Shown here one piece after another: positions 49,154 through 60,687 of a stretch of 64,000 nt of DNA; position 1 is the stretch's first letter, and every line of letters starts with the position of its first letter. A program made the translations under genes and the position numbers. This DNA is from Anadara kagoshimensis (lineage: Eukaryota; Mollusca; Bivalvia; Arcoida; Arcidae), in the NCBI GenBank assembly GCA_021292105.1, contig CM037868.1, forward strand, positions 29,331,403 through 29,395,402, written 5' to 3'. Below the pieces are notes generated by a model that was not told the DNA's origin, ran no database searches, and saw nothing but the letters and a program-made list of their open reading frames with translations.

Positions 49154-49994
49154 ATAATCGATCGAAATTAATAAATAATAAAATTGATATATATGTTTGT
49201 CCTGGGATGACCAGCGTTAGTTACAACAGACCTGGACAGCATTGTCCCCGGCCGGAATGGATGACCAAGGACAAAATTTTGACAGATATCCCTCCTGGGC
49301 CTCATTCCGATTATGTGACTATGATTGTATAGTTGATATTTTCGATCATCTTTATCTTAAGACATGATTTATGATTTCTGGTAAATGTCGTTTGTTTACC
49401 AGATGTCCAAAATAATGTAAATAAAGATACGGATGAAAACAGGGAAGAATGACCAGTGGTCAGTCACTTCCAAGTAACACGTTCATGGGATTACACAACT
49501 AAAACAAAATCCAGAAAAAATAGGAATTTTAATAATGCTTGATTTAGTTGTTTGTTGTTTTGGTTGTGTTTAACATTGTGTAATATTATACAAATGCATT
49601 CAAAATCGGATTTTAAAATTTTAAAATTTTGAAATACATTTATAGTGTTTTTGTTGGATAAAAGAATATTACCATGAAACTCGGAATCTGTAAGTAACAC
49701 TAAAATAATAATTTTATTATAAAAAATTACTTTCGAAAATCTCTTTAGGAGTAAATTTCTAGCACAAATTCTCGTGATCTATTTGAATGAACAAGTGATC
49801 GGAATGCAAATACAAAGTTTCAAATTGTAGAAAACAATTTATTTTAACTCTTTAAGGCAAGATTTTAATTAAGCAAACTTGACATTTTACTCTCTGAAGA
49901 CTTAAGCGAAGAAGAGTTGTTGCATGTCAATTGGCCAATGGTAAAAAAAACGTCCAAGTAGGGAGCAATGTCGTATTGCAGTATATATTCTTCG

Positions 49995-50075
49995 CAGAAA
50001 TTGTTGAGGAAATCGGAGTAACACAGCAGGAACTGACCGAGTAGGATTGGAAACTAGACCACAAATAGCGTTCAA
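49995..50075 (-). mobile_element. SINE fragment just upstream of an exon
   Basis: 'ttgttgaggaaatcggagtaacacagcaggaactgaccgagtaggattggaaac' matches the body of the 'ggagtacc' SINE family. It lies about 80 bp upstream of the membrane-protein exon, inside the presumed intron. Confidence 0.45.
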
Positions 50076-50156
50076 ATTACAATAGATTAGGATATTGATG
50101 TGTAATAAAGACCTTCAGTCGCCCTATTTATATTTAATATATTTCTATATTTGTAG

Positions 50157-50337
50157 ATATACCGCCATCAGTGACGCCGAGGAACGGAACCGGAATTATT
50201 GTTAACGAGGAAACTCGGATAGAGACGATCATTATCATACTATGGGTTACCGGAGGTGTATTGCTTGTAGCGCTTCTTATTATGCTCTTTTTCTTGCTGA
50301 AGTCAAAGCGAAAAGGAGGCCGGTCTATACACAGACG
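50157..50337 (+). CDS. Transmembrane-segment exon of a PPxY-tailed membrane protein
   Basis: Acceptor 'ttctatatttgtag' ends at 50156 and donor 'GTAAGTG' starts at 50338. The exon enters in phase 1 (two bases complete a codon) and leaves in phase 2. It encodes 59 whole residues. A short Thr/Asn-containing outside stretch (PPSVTPRNGTGI, with an N-G-T glycosylation sequon) leads to a hydrophobic segment of about 24 residues (IIIILWVTGGVLLVALLIML...), then the basic stop-transfer KSKRKGGRSIHRR. This predicts a single-pass protein with its N-terminus outside. Upstream exons with the ectodomain and signal peptide are not identified in the window. An antisense ORF of 93 codons (50134-50415) is a shadow. 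Confidence 0.82.
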
Positions 50338-50945
50338 GTAAGTGTAGTTCATTCGTCTTGATGTTGCTTTATGGTAATTACGAGTTCGATCATTTGTAAA
50401 TGAGAATTTCAACAAATTTAAATATACTTGCTTGTCGAAAGTTTACCACTAAAGCTAACGAATTAATGCTTCTCTCGACCCCTTTTTAACTATATCTTGC
50501 GGCTTTTCGGAAGCAGCTCTTTATCTCTCGGACCTTTTCCCGGTCAGTAGTTATCTGTATCTTGGCAGCTAAACTTTGGACTCCTTTTTGTTAGCTCAGT
50601 GTTAAATTTTCGACATGTCTGTACTGTAACTGTTTTTTGGATGCAGAAAGTTACAGCTATAGACATAGCCTTGCAAAACAGTAACTACCACGGTGTACAT
50701 AACTTAAACCAGAACTCAAGATAGTCGTACGGAATTTCCAAAACCAGTAAACACATACCGTGATGTTGATGAAGTAAGTAAATGTTGTGTAACGATGACA
50801 TTAACCCACTGACCACTTTACATATAAATACTAATAATAATAAAGTGGATAAGTGTTGAGCATTACACTTGACCAGTTTTGTTATTATGTATGGTGTATT
50901 AGTGTAACAAATAATTATTCATTTTTCTCTTGTTCTTTTACGCAG

Positions 50946-51804
50946 GCCAAGTCTATTTCATATTGATGCCAGGGGAGGCTACCCTAGAACTGGTGGTGTT
51001 AATCACGGATATACGAGTTATGACGAGATTTGGACCTGGATACCAGTCGTACGAGGGGACCAGGATCAATGTCAGCCAACATCAACTAGATTAACCCGAA
51101 CACCTTCAAACGCAAGTACACTACATCGGGAACCTCCGCCGTACAGTGTGGCCACAGGTGGGAGAACCACTCATACCCCGATAGCGCCATCTACAGGGAA
51201 TTCGGTTAGTAATGTAGCTATGAATCAAAATCATTTAACTAATATTCACCCTTCATCAACATCATCATCATCATCATCCGCGTGTAGGGGAGATAATTCT
51301 GTAGTAGTATCTAGTCCCAATACAAATTCTGATCATGTGGTAATCTCATCATCCAATGAAAATAGAGTTCATTCAAATGATTATTGTCGAGGGCATCAGA
51401 CGAGAGGAAATTACACCGTACGACAAAACCGAACCAGAGACGTTAGAAGTCCCCATTCTTCTCGTCGTCATGGTAATCAAAACAATCCTAATGAGGTTGC
51501 TAGGCAACATGTAAGACCAAATCCAGTTACTGATAACTCACATAGTAGAACAGGAAGCGGAAATGTACACGAGCACACCCATACTCACACACAAAGACCG
51601 TTTGAATATAATGCAGATGAGGGAATTTATTCCTATATCACTGGGGCCGATGGTCGAAGAGTTTGGTGTGATATTCCTTTAGCTCTGTTGGACGAAGACG
51701 GACCACCGCCTTATGCTCCGCCACCGGACTATCCCGGACATCGCCGATATTATCCGAACCCAAGCAGACAAAACCAAAACGGAAGTGCTCCTTTGATGAG
51801 GTAA
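50946..51804 (+). CDS. Last coding exon: proline-rich cytoplasmic tail with PPxY motifs
   Basis: Acceptor 'ttcttttacgcag' ends at 50945. The first base completes the Arg codon split by the phase-2 intron, and the frame is open for 285 residues to TAA at 51802-51804. Joined to the previous exon the visible protein is about 345 residues. Counting from the first whole codon at 50159, PPPY lies at about 123-126 and a second cluster, PPPYAPPPDY, at about 313-322 near the C-terminus. PPxY motifs bind WW domains, for example of Nedd4-family ubiquitin ligases. Between them lie a Ser run, Asn/His/Arg-rich low-complexity sequence, HEHTHTHT, and a better-conserved-looking block FEYNADEGIYSYITGADGRR. I do not recognise the family. 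PPxY-bearing single-pass proteins such as LDLRAD/PMEPA1 or PRRG are comparisons of layout only. A GTG at 51148 is internal and not the start. Confidence 0.82.
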
Positions 51805-53238
51805 AAGCTGATATTTGCGCATTTTGTTTTGGTTGAGATTTGATGTTCGGCACGGTGGAATGAAACGCATGGACCTTTCTACTTTAATATTTACATTTGT
51901 TGTGTTAGCTTCCAAATGCATTGCAGTTTTCCAAAATATCCTCGACCTTGTTAAAACATACTTCATCCTTGTTAATATGAGCTCTTATAATTCATTCTGT
52001 TTTATGGGCTACTGGTGTAATAATGTACACACTTGTACTAATATTACGTTTTGACATATCTGAAAATTACGTTATTTTTGCAAAATGGTGTCGAAAACAT
52101 TTCCATTATGTCCCTAAAATCCCACCCCATAACACCATTCTCTGGGTTTTCGGTAATTTCGGCAGATCTTAGAATGATAACGCTTGTCAGTTCACTTGCC
52201 AAAGTTCAATGCTTTTCTTCAGTGTCTCTGCTATCCCTAAAACGACCGCCCGATATAAATGACAGAATTAATCATCATACACACCAATCTAATCACCCAT
52301 TGTGATCCACACGAGTAGCAGGTATCACTTGCTGGACGAGAAAAAAGAAAAAGATTGAAGAGTTATTACCCTTGCTTGAAGATTAATTGTCTAAACATTT
52401 GATAATCGGCACCATCTCATGATATGATTTTTAATCATGATATTTTTGTTATACGTTTTATATTGTCATAAATCACTAAATGACTTTTTTGAAATTAGCA
52501 CGTATCTGAAATATTGGATTTCTTTCATAAAGAAGGGAGTTTTCTCGTACCATTACTAATCATTCATTCTAATACAGGGGATACAACTTAGTATATCATG
52601 TACAAGAGACATAACTCTGTTTACTTGTATGTATCTTTGGCATTGGTTAACTTCTAGCACATTTTAGACTGTATTCTTTGCTTCTTTAACATGTAATGTT
52701 ATTTATCATTTCGTTTGCATTTTATCTCATTTTCTTGTGTGATGTTTTTATATTGCTTGATTCTGCTAACAGTTTGCCATAGTTCTTTTACAATTAATTA
52801 ATGCTTCAGTGTCTATATTGTAATACCCGGTGCTTACCATAATGTCATAAAGTTTACAGATATGTCGAAAGTTTAAAACCGATCAAACGTAAATTAATCT
52901 AAGCTCGATTGTCGAGTGGCCAAGATATGGATAGCTAGTGGCCAAATAACTATCTATATATAGTTAACGTGGGACGAGATGAGCTGCCGATTTGGCACTG
53001 TTTGGTTAGTTTTAATTTTTCGACAGGTCTGTACTGTAGCATGCATATTTGCAGTGAGAAGTAAAGCTTTAGGGGATGTGGGGGTCATGCGAGTACACTC
53101 ATGTTTGGTTAGTTTATTGTTTATTTTGATTTTTGAGAGAATGGAGAAAGGCATATATTTAGACTGTCAGTTCTGCGATGGTGGAGGAAGAAAACCATTC
53201 ATCTACGACTTTCTCGCATTATCTGCCTGAGATTAGGA
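51805..53238 (+). other. Probable 3' UTR and downstream non-coding sequence
   Basis: This follows the stop codon of the PPxY protein. No AATAAA is obvious in the first kilobase, so the transcript end is unresolved. ORFs of 60-95 codons (51815-52054, 52051-52305, 52979-53230 and antisense ones) have no recognisable domain. Confidence 0.4.
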
Positions 53239-53239
53239 T

Positions 53240-53246
53240 GAGAGAG

Positions 53247-53289
<43 letters not shown>

Positions 53290-53290
53290 T
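53240..53290. repeat. (GA)n microsatellite
   Basis: A GA run with one frameshifting AGAA interruption. The ORF of alternating R/E over it is spurious. Confidence 0.95.
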
Positions 53291-54586
53291 GATCGTAGGG
53301 GGGATGGAATTATATTGTTGTATTTGGTGCCTGGCATGCCCAAGGGACAAAATAAGTGGCATTTTTAAAGTCAGTAATCTGTAAACTGTAGAAGCTTGTT
53401 GTTGGCTGTACGTGCACTACTAACCGTACACACCTTTATACACAAACACTAGAGTGTGTATTTAGCCTACAGACGATAGTTCGTCATTTTGAGCACATTT
53501 TAATGCAACTAATAAGTTGCTTAGTGGCTGCTTTATAGCACCCGTGTCAAGTTACATTTAAGCTCTAGTTAAGCTACCATTAAGTCACATATCTTTAGTC
53601 GTCATTCTACTATTCCATGTCTCTATGTTTTCCCTGTCTCTATGTGTGAGGCGTTTTATGTTGAGTCAATCAAGTTAATGTTATTGTTTTATTCATATTT
53701 TTCAGATTAGATTATGATTATTTCTGAGGATTAAAAGATTAACTAAATCCAAAAAAGGTGCCTTGATGTTGTAAAGTGTGAAAACAGTATTCTAGTCATT
53801 ACATCTGGGGATTCTAGCGAGCTTCGAAACCTTGCCTTCTAGCTCTGCATGTATGAGAGGAACCAGACGATGGAAATGTGTTAAAACAATGCTAAGAATC
53901 TTGAAATTGTGGAAAAGTAAAATATCCATTGCAATGAATATACCAACAGTCGCATTACTATTAATATAGTGCAGAAATTTTCCAAAATATTATTAAGAAT
54001 AATAATATCGACAAATAGGTTAAATAGAAAAAACAGATACATTCCGAAAAGAGCAACCGTGTCGATAAATCTGTGAAAGTCTTAACTATGGACAAAATTC
54101 GGATGTTTGCCGAATATAGTTTTGCTCTATAGTCTGAAGTCTAGATTCAGAATCAGGATCGTCTGCCTGTGCGGGTGTCGGTCATTTTCTGAGCTTGGAA
54201 TTCTTTGATGGAAATCTTGAAAAATCAGTGCTGCGTTTGTGTAAATGGTTCTAGTCAAAATGGTGCTCAAAACCGTGAAGAAATACACCAAAATGCTTGA
54301 CATTCTAGTTATTACTGGTGTATCAGTATTCTGTAACTTCTTGCCAAACAGACAGTCAAAGGATCGCGCCGCCATATTTATACATGGTGTCTAATGAATG
54401 TTTATTTAGTTGTGTTTTATATGAACTACACTTTGTGCCAAATATTACACATAATTGGTCTGATTGACACAAATGACCAATGTTTTATAATATGTTTGCA
54501 ATTTTATAAGTGCAATTTTATAAAGTATTTTATGTTAAAATATCTATATATATATATTGATGAAATTGTTGTGTGTGTGTGTGTGG

Positions 54587-54637
<51 letters not shown>

Positions 54638-56215
54638 TTTATAGCCACAGTAAAATACATTTTTGCTTGAAATAAGTAAGTTGGTTTTGTGAAAAACTTC
54701 CATGAGTACACTTGCTAGAGTTTAATTTTTTTTCAACAGAAAAAGCCTAAAATGACAGACTCGAGCCATTGTGAATATCTCTTATAGTAATTTTTGATCA
54801 AAAAGTTTTACACAGAATTTATTGAGTATAAAAAGAGTTCTAAATAGAAGTACCCAAAAGTCCATTAACATTAATGGAACTGATGTAACTTGTGAAGTGT
54901 TCAAATGTTATACATGTACCTGTGGTCAGAGACATGCTGTAAGAAGAAGACGTGTAGTTGTCTGGAACTTCAACGGCTTGAGAACTTTTTTTTTCCAAAT
55001 TCATTCATCAAGTTTTGTTTTTGATTTTTATTATTATTGTTATAATTATTCGACATTGTTTAAGAACGCATTTATATTTCAGCGAAATTTTATCAAATCT
55101 GATTTTAAATCAAACAGTTTTCTCATATCGGTTTTTCTGATGATTGTGTCGACATATGTAATATCCGGTAATGTTACGTCATTTCGGCTTGTCTAAAATA
55201 AGCCCACATGCTCGTGGCACTTGTTCCTAAAGAAACTTGCACATATTTCTACCTAAGGGGAAAAGGGAACGATGAGATATCAGGGAGTTGCTTGATCCCT
55301 TTTAATCATACACACAGATTTTGTTTCCTACAAAATTATGATAATAATCCCGTTTTGTAAAAGGATGTCGGGTTATTATGAATGAACGCACCCTGTATCC
55401 TGATCGGATTTGTGTAAAGTTTGAAAAATCGATTTTTCATGATTCACTAGTCCGTCGTTTTTCAGACAATTAGATTTTATTTATGTCATACGCTATCATA
55501 AGTTCATGAATACTATAGTGGACTTCTGATACATTTTTTTGAATGTATTTAATGATATTTTTTTGAAAAAAGTATATGTAACAACATATGATCAAAATTT
55601 TTAAAATGCGTAGAATTGTGTTGTAAGATACAAATTACCAATTGGATTTGAAAGTGTTCAATACCACAATAGAATGTGTTCTGTCCATCAAGTTATTCCT
55701 ATCATAAGAACTTTGTATTACTTATTCCCAGAATAAAATTGTTTTGATGGGAAAAAGCCAATGCTTATTTCACGCCGTCTAAATTTCGGCATTTACAATA
55801 CAAATTGTGGGAGATTTATCGGGAACATTCAAAGGGAGGGAACCAGTAGTACCCACTGAATAAAAATCATTATCAAACCGAGGCGCTTTAAAAGAAAGGA
55901 AATCATTTCACCTTTTTTTACCAAAACAAGTAAAGAGAGAAGAGAGAAATATGTGTACAAATACTCAAAGGGAGGTAACCCCAACAAATCAAAAGTCTTC
56001 CAATATTAACTGTTTATGTAATTTTAAATAACATGTGTATCAGTATTTATTAAAATGATTATTTATTAATATTTGTATGAAATAAAATAATTTATAAAAT
56101 TAATACATGTATGTTGTTGGTTTTAATACCAGATTTTTGGAGCGAACCTCACAAAAAAGTAAAATGTGTGACTGGAAACGAAGAGTGGAGTAATGACGTC
56201 CACAAGAAATTCTTT
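53291..56215. other. Non-coding sequence
   Basis: No supportable gene. It contains the TA/TG/GA compound repeat at 54541-54638. The 124-codon ORF at 54822-55196 (MSIKRVLNRSTQKSINI...) has a Cys-rich start (CEVFKCYTCTCGQRH) followed by F/Y-rich translation of AT-rich DNA, and I do not recognise it. 'aaagggaggtaacc' motifs near 55831-55845 and 55968-55981 are a short repeat I associate with mollusc genomes. Confidence 0.4.
54541..54638. repeat. Compound (TA)n-(TG)n-(GA)n microsatellite
   Basis: TA at 54544-54558, TG at 54570-54597 and GA at 54597-54638 follow each other directly. Confidence 0.95.
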
Positions 56216-56219
56216 AATT

Positions 56220-56640
56220 TATATCGAGACGATCAGTTTCGGGTGGTAGAGGGACCGAAGTGCTGGAAGTTAACCAATAATAATAAAAAAGATAGAACAA
56301 ACAAGAATAAATACGATATGTCCACACGAGACATAATTACCGGCACATACACATTTACCTGATCTAACCTCGAAGGTGGGATGTCGTGGGTTCGAATCCC
56401 GGCCGGATCATACATGAAACTTTGAAACTTGTATTACTGCTTTCTTGCTTGGTGCTCGGTATTAAGAGGACATATTATCTACTGGATTCATCCAGCGCTA
56501 CATTATTGTGATTGGGGAGTGGTATGCTTGTCTGCAGCACACTGACTCTGTGAGCTAGCACTTTAAAGTCGCCCTGAGTGTGCGCTAGTAAAAGGCGGAC
56601 CATAAAACACACCCGTACATTTCTCAAGTTTCTGAAGTCT
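56220..56640 (+). mobile_element. tRNA-derived SINE
   Basis: B box 'gtgggttcgaatcccggcc' (56388-56406) is preceded by a tRNA-like 'ctaacctcgaaggtgggatgtc'. The body is 'ggtgctcggtattaagagga...ctggattcatccagcgctacatt...gcagcacactgactctgtgagctagcac'. It ends 'gagtgtgcgctagtaaaaggcggaccataaaacacacccgtacat'. I recognise this body as a common bivalve SINE. The 83-codon ORF at 56111-56362 enters it and is not called. Confidence 0.6.
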
Positions 56641-57500
56641 TTGGGTGATTATATATATACATGTATATATATATATTTGTTACTGCACAAGGTCTGTTTG
56701 TACAAAATGTAGAGCTCAAAAATAAGAGTGATAAAATACATGGTGTACCAACATTGTATTTCAAAATTGTTTCAAATTAACATGGAAAATGTAAAGGGAC
56801 AACAGATTAAATTTTATAAATATTGTAAGTAAATTTTCAATGTCTTTATGAACTTGCAAAGTATAATGGGCTGTCTAAAATTTTTCCATAAAAGGCTTCC
56901 AGATTTACCTTAATTTATCGCCTATCTCTGTGTTAATCTGATTTAACATGTATCATAGGTAAACCGTACATGTTTTTAACCTGGAACTGTGTTCACGATT
57001 TATTAAAATACTTTGTGGTAGCGAAGAGTTACGTGGAATGTCATAAATAAGAGTATTTGAACTTTATTTGTGTTTTACCTAATATTGTAATAAGTCAAAA
57101 TAAAAATGTTAAAAATCTAATATACACAAAAATAAAACTAATATTTATCTTTATATCAAAATAAAACATGAAATATAAAATGTACCTACAAAATTGATAT
57201 TAAAAGCATTACTAAATGACACCACAATAAAGTGATTTCAGATATCGTTATAACACAACATTACTCAATGTTAATCAATTCTGTTTCCCGTGCTGTTCTT
57301 GTTATTTAGCAGGAGTAGTTAAGACGTCGGAGTAGTCTCCGATATCAAACGGGAAGGTGGTTCATTATATCCGTGATGGATGTTTTGACCACTCGCCCTT
57401 TCGGGGGCGTTCTATCAATTCTTATACTATTTCTGACTTTTTACTTTTCTGATTTCTGTCTTGTATTGTACAGTTGGTGTTCTATTGCTTCCAATAGCCA
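56641..57500. other. AT-rich non-coding sequence
   Basis: It has a short TA palindrome 'tatatatacatgtatatata' at 56651-56670 and nothing supportable otherwise. Confidence 0.4.
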
Positions 57501-57504
57501 TCAT

Positions 57505-57680
57505 CTGCCCCTGGACTACTGTTGCCTAGTGGTTCAGGGTTCAACTCCCCTTGGCAACCGTTGCCTAGTGGTTCAGGGTTCAACTCCCCTTGGTAACCGT
57601 TACCTAGTGGGTAAGGCATAGTTCTATCATCACAGGGCTGCTGTGGTTCAGGATTCATCTGACCGTTGCCTAATGGTAAA
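57505..57680 (+). repeat. Tandem tRNA-like half units
   Basis: 'gttgcctagtggttcagggttcaactccccttgg' appears twice head to tail (57524 and 57566), with a third partial copy (ccgttacctagtggg) at about 57597 and a fourth degenerate one. Each has an A-box-like 'tagtggttcag' fused to a B-box-like 'gggttcaactcccc' with the anticodon region missing. This looks like amplification of a deleted tRNA/SINE head. Confidence 0.6.
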
Positions 57681-59925
57681 TTTTTACGTTCTAATGTTTT
57701 TGCGATTTGCAAAGATTAAAATAAATCAAATATAATGATAAATGACTGCTACAACCTGATACAACTTTCCATGCAATTCAACTCCAACAGGAAAATGTAT
57801 TTTGTGTGATTTAATTCTTGGCTTTTTATTTTGATCCCGGGACGGTTCTGGCTGAGAAATAAGTAGTGACTGTACTTTTTCAAAGCCGACATTTAGAAAT
57901 AAAAGACACGTGTCTTAAATTTAGGACGAGACCTTAAAATCCGAGGTTTCACTTGTAAAACACCCAACAAAACGATTTTCATCACATTCCACGATTAATT
58001 GTTACTACCAAGTATGGTTACCCACAGTGCCTCGGAACACATTGGCTTAAAGAATCAATGTAAGCATTTTAGGCACCAAAATAGACCAGCGAAATGTTCA
58101 TTTAGTTTCGTATTTATCATGTTTATTGAAAACTGATAGTCGTACCGGCAATTTTCCTACTTTTAAGATATTTTTCAATTACATATAATAAGTATTACTT
58201 AAAAATACAAATGATGAAAGCGATAGGTCTATGTAAGTTACCATGGATATTTTCGTTTATTAATTTTGTGGTTAGACCGTGGAAAAAATACGAACTTGTG
58301 GACAGAAATACGAAACTGTGGACAAAAAATACAAACAGCTATATTCTTGACTTAATGGAACCTTCATTTGCTGCGTCACGTTCTCTTTTGTTTTAAGTAA
58401 AACCGTATTCTGATACGAGAACCTATTTAATTATTTTCGGAACAATTGTCCTGGTGATCTCGTTTTTGATTCTCTGTAGTGAAATTGTCCATGTGTAGTG
58501 TTATAAAAATAATAAAATATACCGGTTATAAAGAATGCAAAAAAAAAAAAATGCACAGATGAATTCTAAGTTTGCCCTGAGCTCTTACTTTCGATTATAT
58601 CAATTTACCGTATTTTAATATGTACCCGATTTGTTACTTTCGGAACATATATTCCGAGAGTATAAGAAAATTGGCATTGCCAAAAGTTAGTATTACAAAA
58701 TAACACTTCCGTATTCCGGCACAATGGAAGAAATGGTTTCCCTTTACCCCTTACTCTTCAGTTGTATTAAAACATCCTATTTTACTTTCGGAACATGTGT
58801 TAAAAGAGACTGTGAGTTTTGATACTCAGATTTGACACTGGCCTTAAATTTTAGATTTAGTATGGCCAGTAAATTATGGTTATATGAAAATGCCGTATAT
58901 TTATATGCATATTTTGTTGATTTTTTAGATCTGTTTCTAATCGATAGTGACAACGCCTATATATGAGGTTTTACAATATGTCATTCAAAAATTACCAAAC
59001 AGCGGAAGATTCATTTTCCCCGAACAATTTACTTTACGCATATACGAAATTTTCTGACTGATTCCAAGGACTTAGATCGATGTGATCCAAGGTACTGTAC
59101 CGAAGATAACCATACTGGGTAGTGACATTGCCGGACGATATTTGTATTAACAGTAGCTTATTTATTTTAAAATCGATTTTTATTATGTTATTCAAATGAA
59201 ACGAATGTTTTATCGAATGTTGAATAAATGACGGTTACTTATTTAATGTTGAACACGCAATGTTGAATAAGTAACGTACTTCAGGTATCCCATCCAATCA
59301 GCATACTCTAGTAACACAAACAGGTCCGAAATACAATAGATGATAGTTATCTGTAAATGTTAAGCAGTGGACTGTTGAGCAATGACAATTATAGCCGATA
59401 TAACTGCAATTGATGTAACAAACATAATGCGATTTACTACATGGAAAGTTGGGAGATTTGGTCCGACTTCAACCGGTTAATCACACCATCCTTTTATACC
59501 GAATGTAGGTCCAAGTCGTACCATGATGGCAACAGGCCTTAAGTTTTTATTGTATTTTATATTGTTGGTTTTTTTGGCTTTTGGCTACTGGAATTTGTTC
59601 CACAGACATCTTTGACACCAATGAAATATTTGTGTTTCCTCTCTTGAACATACAACTATTACCATAATGAATGCGTGGCGGGTGTCGCAGGGAGCAGGAG
59701 GTGTTCACTCTTCCGGAGCACCTGATCTCACTTTCAGGTCTGTCTGGAGGTCTTACACATTATTTGGAAGTTATTTGGTTCCACGAGACAGTAATACACA
59801 TTGGTATTGTTTGTGTGGGTTTATATGTTCAATGACCAACATATATATTTTATGTTTCAAATTTGAACTAAATCTGTCAACAAATAACTTTAAAACGGCA
59901 AATTATGCGTTTATAGTAACGACGG
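57681..59925. other. Non-coding sequence with short internal repeats
   Basis: 'ttactttcggaacat' occurs at about 58633 and 58781. 'atgttgaataa.t.acg' and its inverse occur around 59216-59280. No gene is seen. The 104-codon ORF at 59667-59981 has no recognisable domain. Confidence 0.4.
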
Positions 59926-60125
59926 GCATCTTGGATATGAGACGGGAACGCCGAACACAATTTTTAATCTTTACTAACTAAGGACCATCGATATGAAATT
60001 TGGTTCAAAATAGCCAGTGGTTTCAGAGGAAAATATTACAGTTTACGAACGGACAGACTCACGCACACACGAACGGATGCTTTATCATGCCATCAGCTCA
60101 CATGGCTTCGCCAGATGAGCTAAAA
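59926..60125 (+). mobile_element. Truncated pearl-like element end
   Basis: An 'acgaacggacagactcacgcacacacgaacgga' (ACRG-like) tract is followed by the hairpin AGCTCACATGG-cttcg-CCAGATGAGCT and 'aaaaac'. This is the same terminal arrangement as the 26584-29112 element, in the opposite orientation. Confidence 0.55.
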
Positions 60126-60462
60126 ACTAAGTTTGGTTAAAATCAATTGTGATTTGAAGACTGTAGAGGGATAACGAAGTGTATTGTGATTGAAGTGACA
60201 AGTTAAGGGGCAAAAGTCCAAAATTTTACATCGCAAATCTACAAACTGATCAAAGATAGTCATCAAGGGTTTATAGACACTAAGTTTGGTTAAAATCCAT
60301 TGGGAATTTAAAACAGCATGAACGTAACAATGTGTTTTATGATGGACAGACACAAACTAAGGGGTATATTAAAATCCGTTGAGAACTTAACAATGTAGAG
60401 GGGTAACAATGCAAACACGGATGGACGGACGACAGAAAAACAGACGGACGGAGACATTTTGA
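60126..60462. repeat. Core-repeat relic with (ACRG)n
   Basis: 'actaagtttggttaaaatc' occurs at 60127 and 60280, with intervening 'acgaagtgtattgtgatt' / 'aacgtaacaatgtgtttta' echoes. An ACRG tract 'acggatggacggacgacag...cagacggacgga' follows at 60417-60451. The period is about 153 bp. It is probably a second decayed pearl-like copy. Confidence 0.5.
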
Positions 60463-60687
60463 ATATATATGGTTTACGGGATAGGATATATACGGTATAG
60501 GTGCTACATACCACAAAGATAGGTGTTTTTCAAAATGCCCCTCTTAGTAATCCTCTCCTCCTCAGGCTTCGGAACACATTTTGAAACGGGTTTTTACATT
60601 CTGCGACACACAAATGCCAACTCTGCTATAACGGTGATGCTGGTTAGAACTTGTGTTGACTGTTGTAGATCGTTCAATCACAAATGA

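Larger units (their letters stand above)
43441..49990. other. Long non-coding region with microsatellites and palindromes
   Basis: I find no exon bounded by splice sites and no RNA gene. Segments near 45.95-46.06, 48.04-48.33 and 49.20-49.47 kb are less AT-rich and contain TGACC...GGTCA palindromes, so they may be regulatory or decayed repeat. 45.05-45.37 kb holds degenerate 'aaattctgcacatgac' repeats. If the membrane-protein gene at 50.16 kb continues upstream, part of this is its intron. Confidence 0.4.

Noticed and set aside
50134-50415. 93-codon minus-strand ORF
   Set aside because: It is antisense to the transmembrane exon, which has good splice sites on the plus strand.
51148-51804. 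Treating the 218-codon frame as a complete gene starting at GTG
   Set aside because: The frame is open 67 codons further upstream to a splice acceptor at 50945 and joins in phase to the transmembrane exon.
51638-51966. Minus-strand ORFs of 71 and 95 codons
   Set aside because: They are antisense to the PPxY-tail exon and carry no features of their own.
54822-55196. 124-codon ORF with a Cys-rich start
   Set aside because: It is the longest non-repeat ORF after the PPxY exon, but the C-terminal half is a Phe/Tyr-rich reading of AT-rich DNA and I recognise no domain. It stays unassigned.
56111-56362. 83-codon ORF as a small secreted protein
   Set aside because: Its second half is SINE sequence, and there is no splice or conservation evidence.
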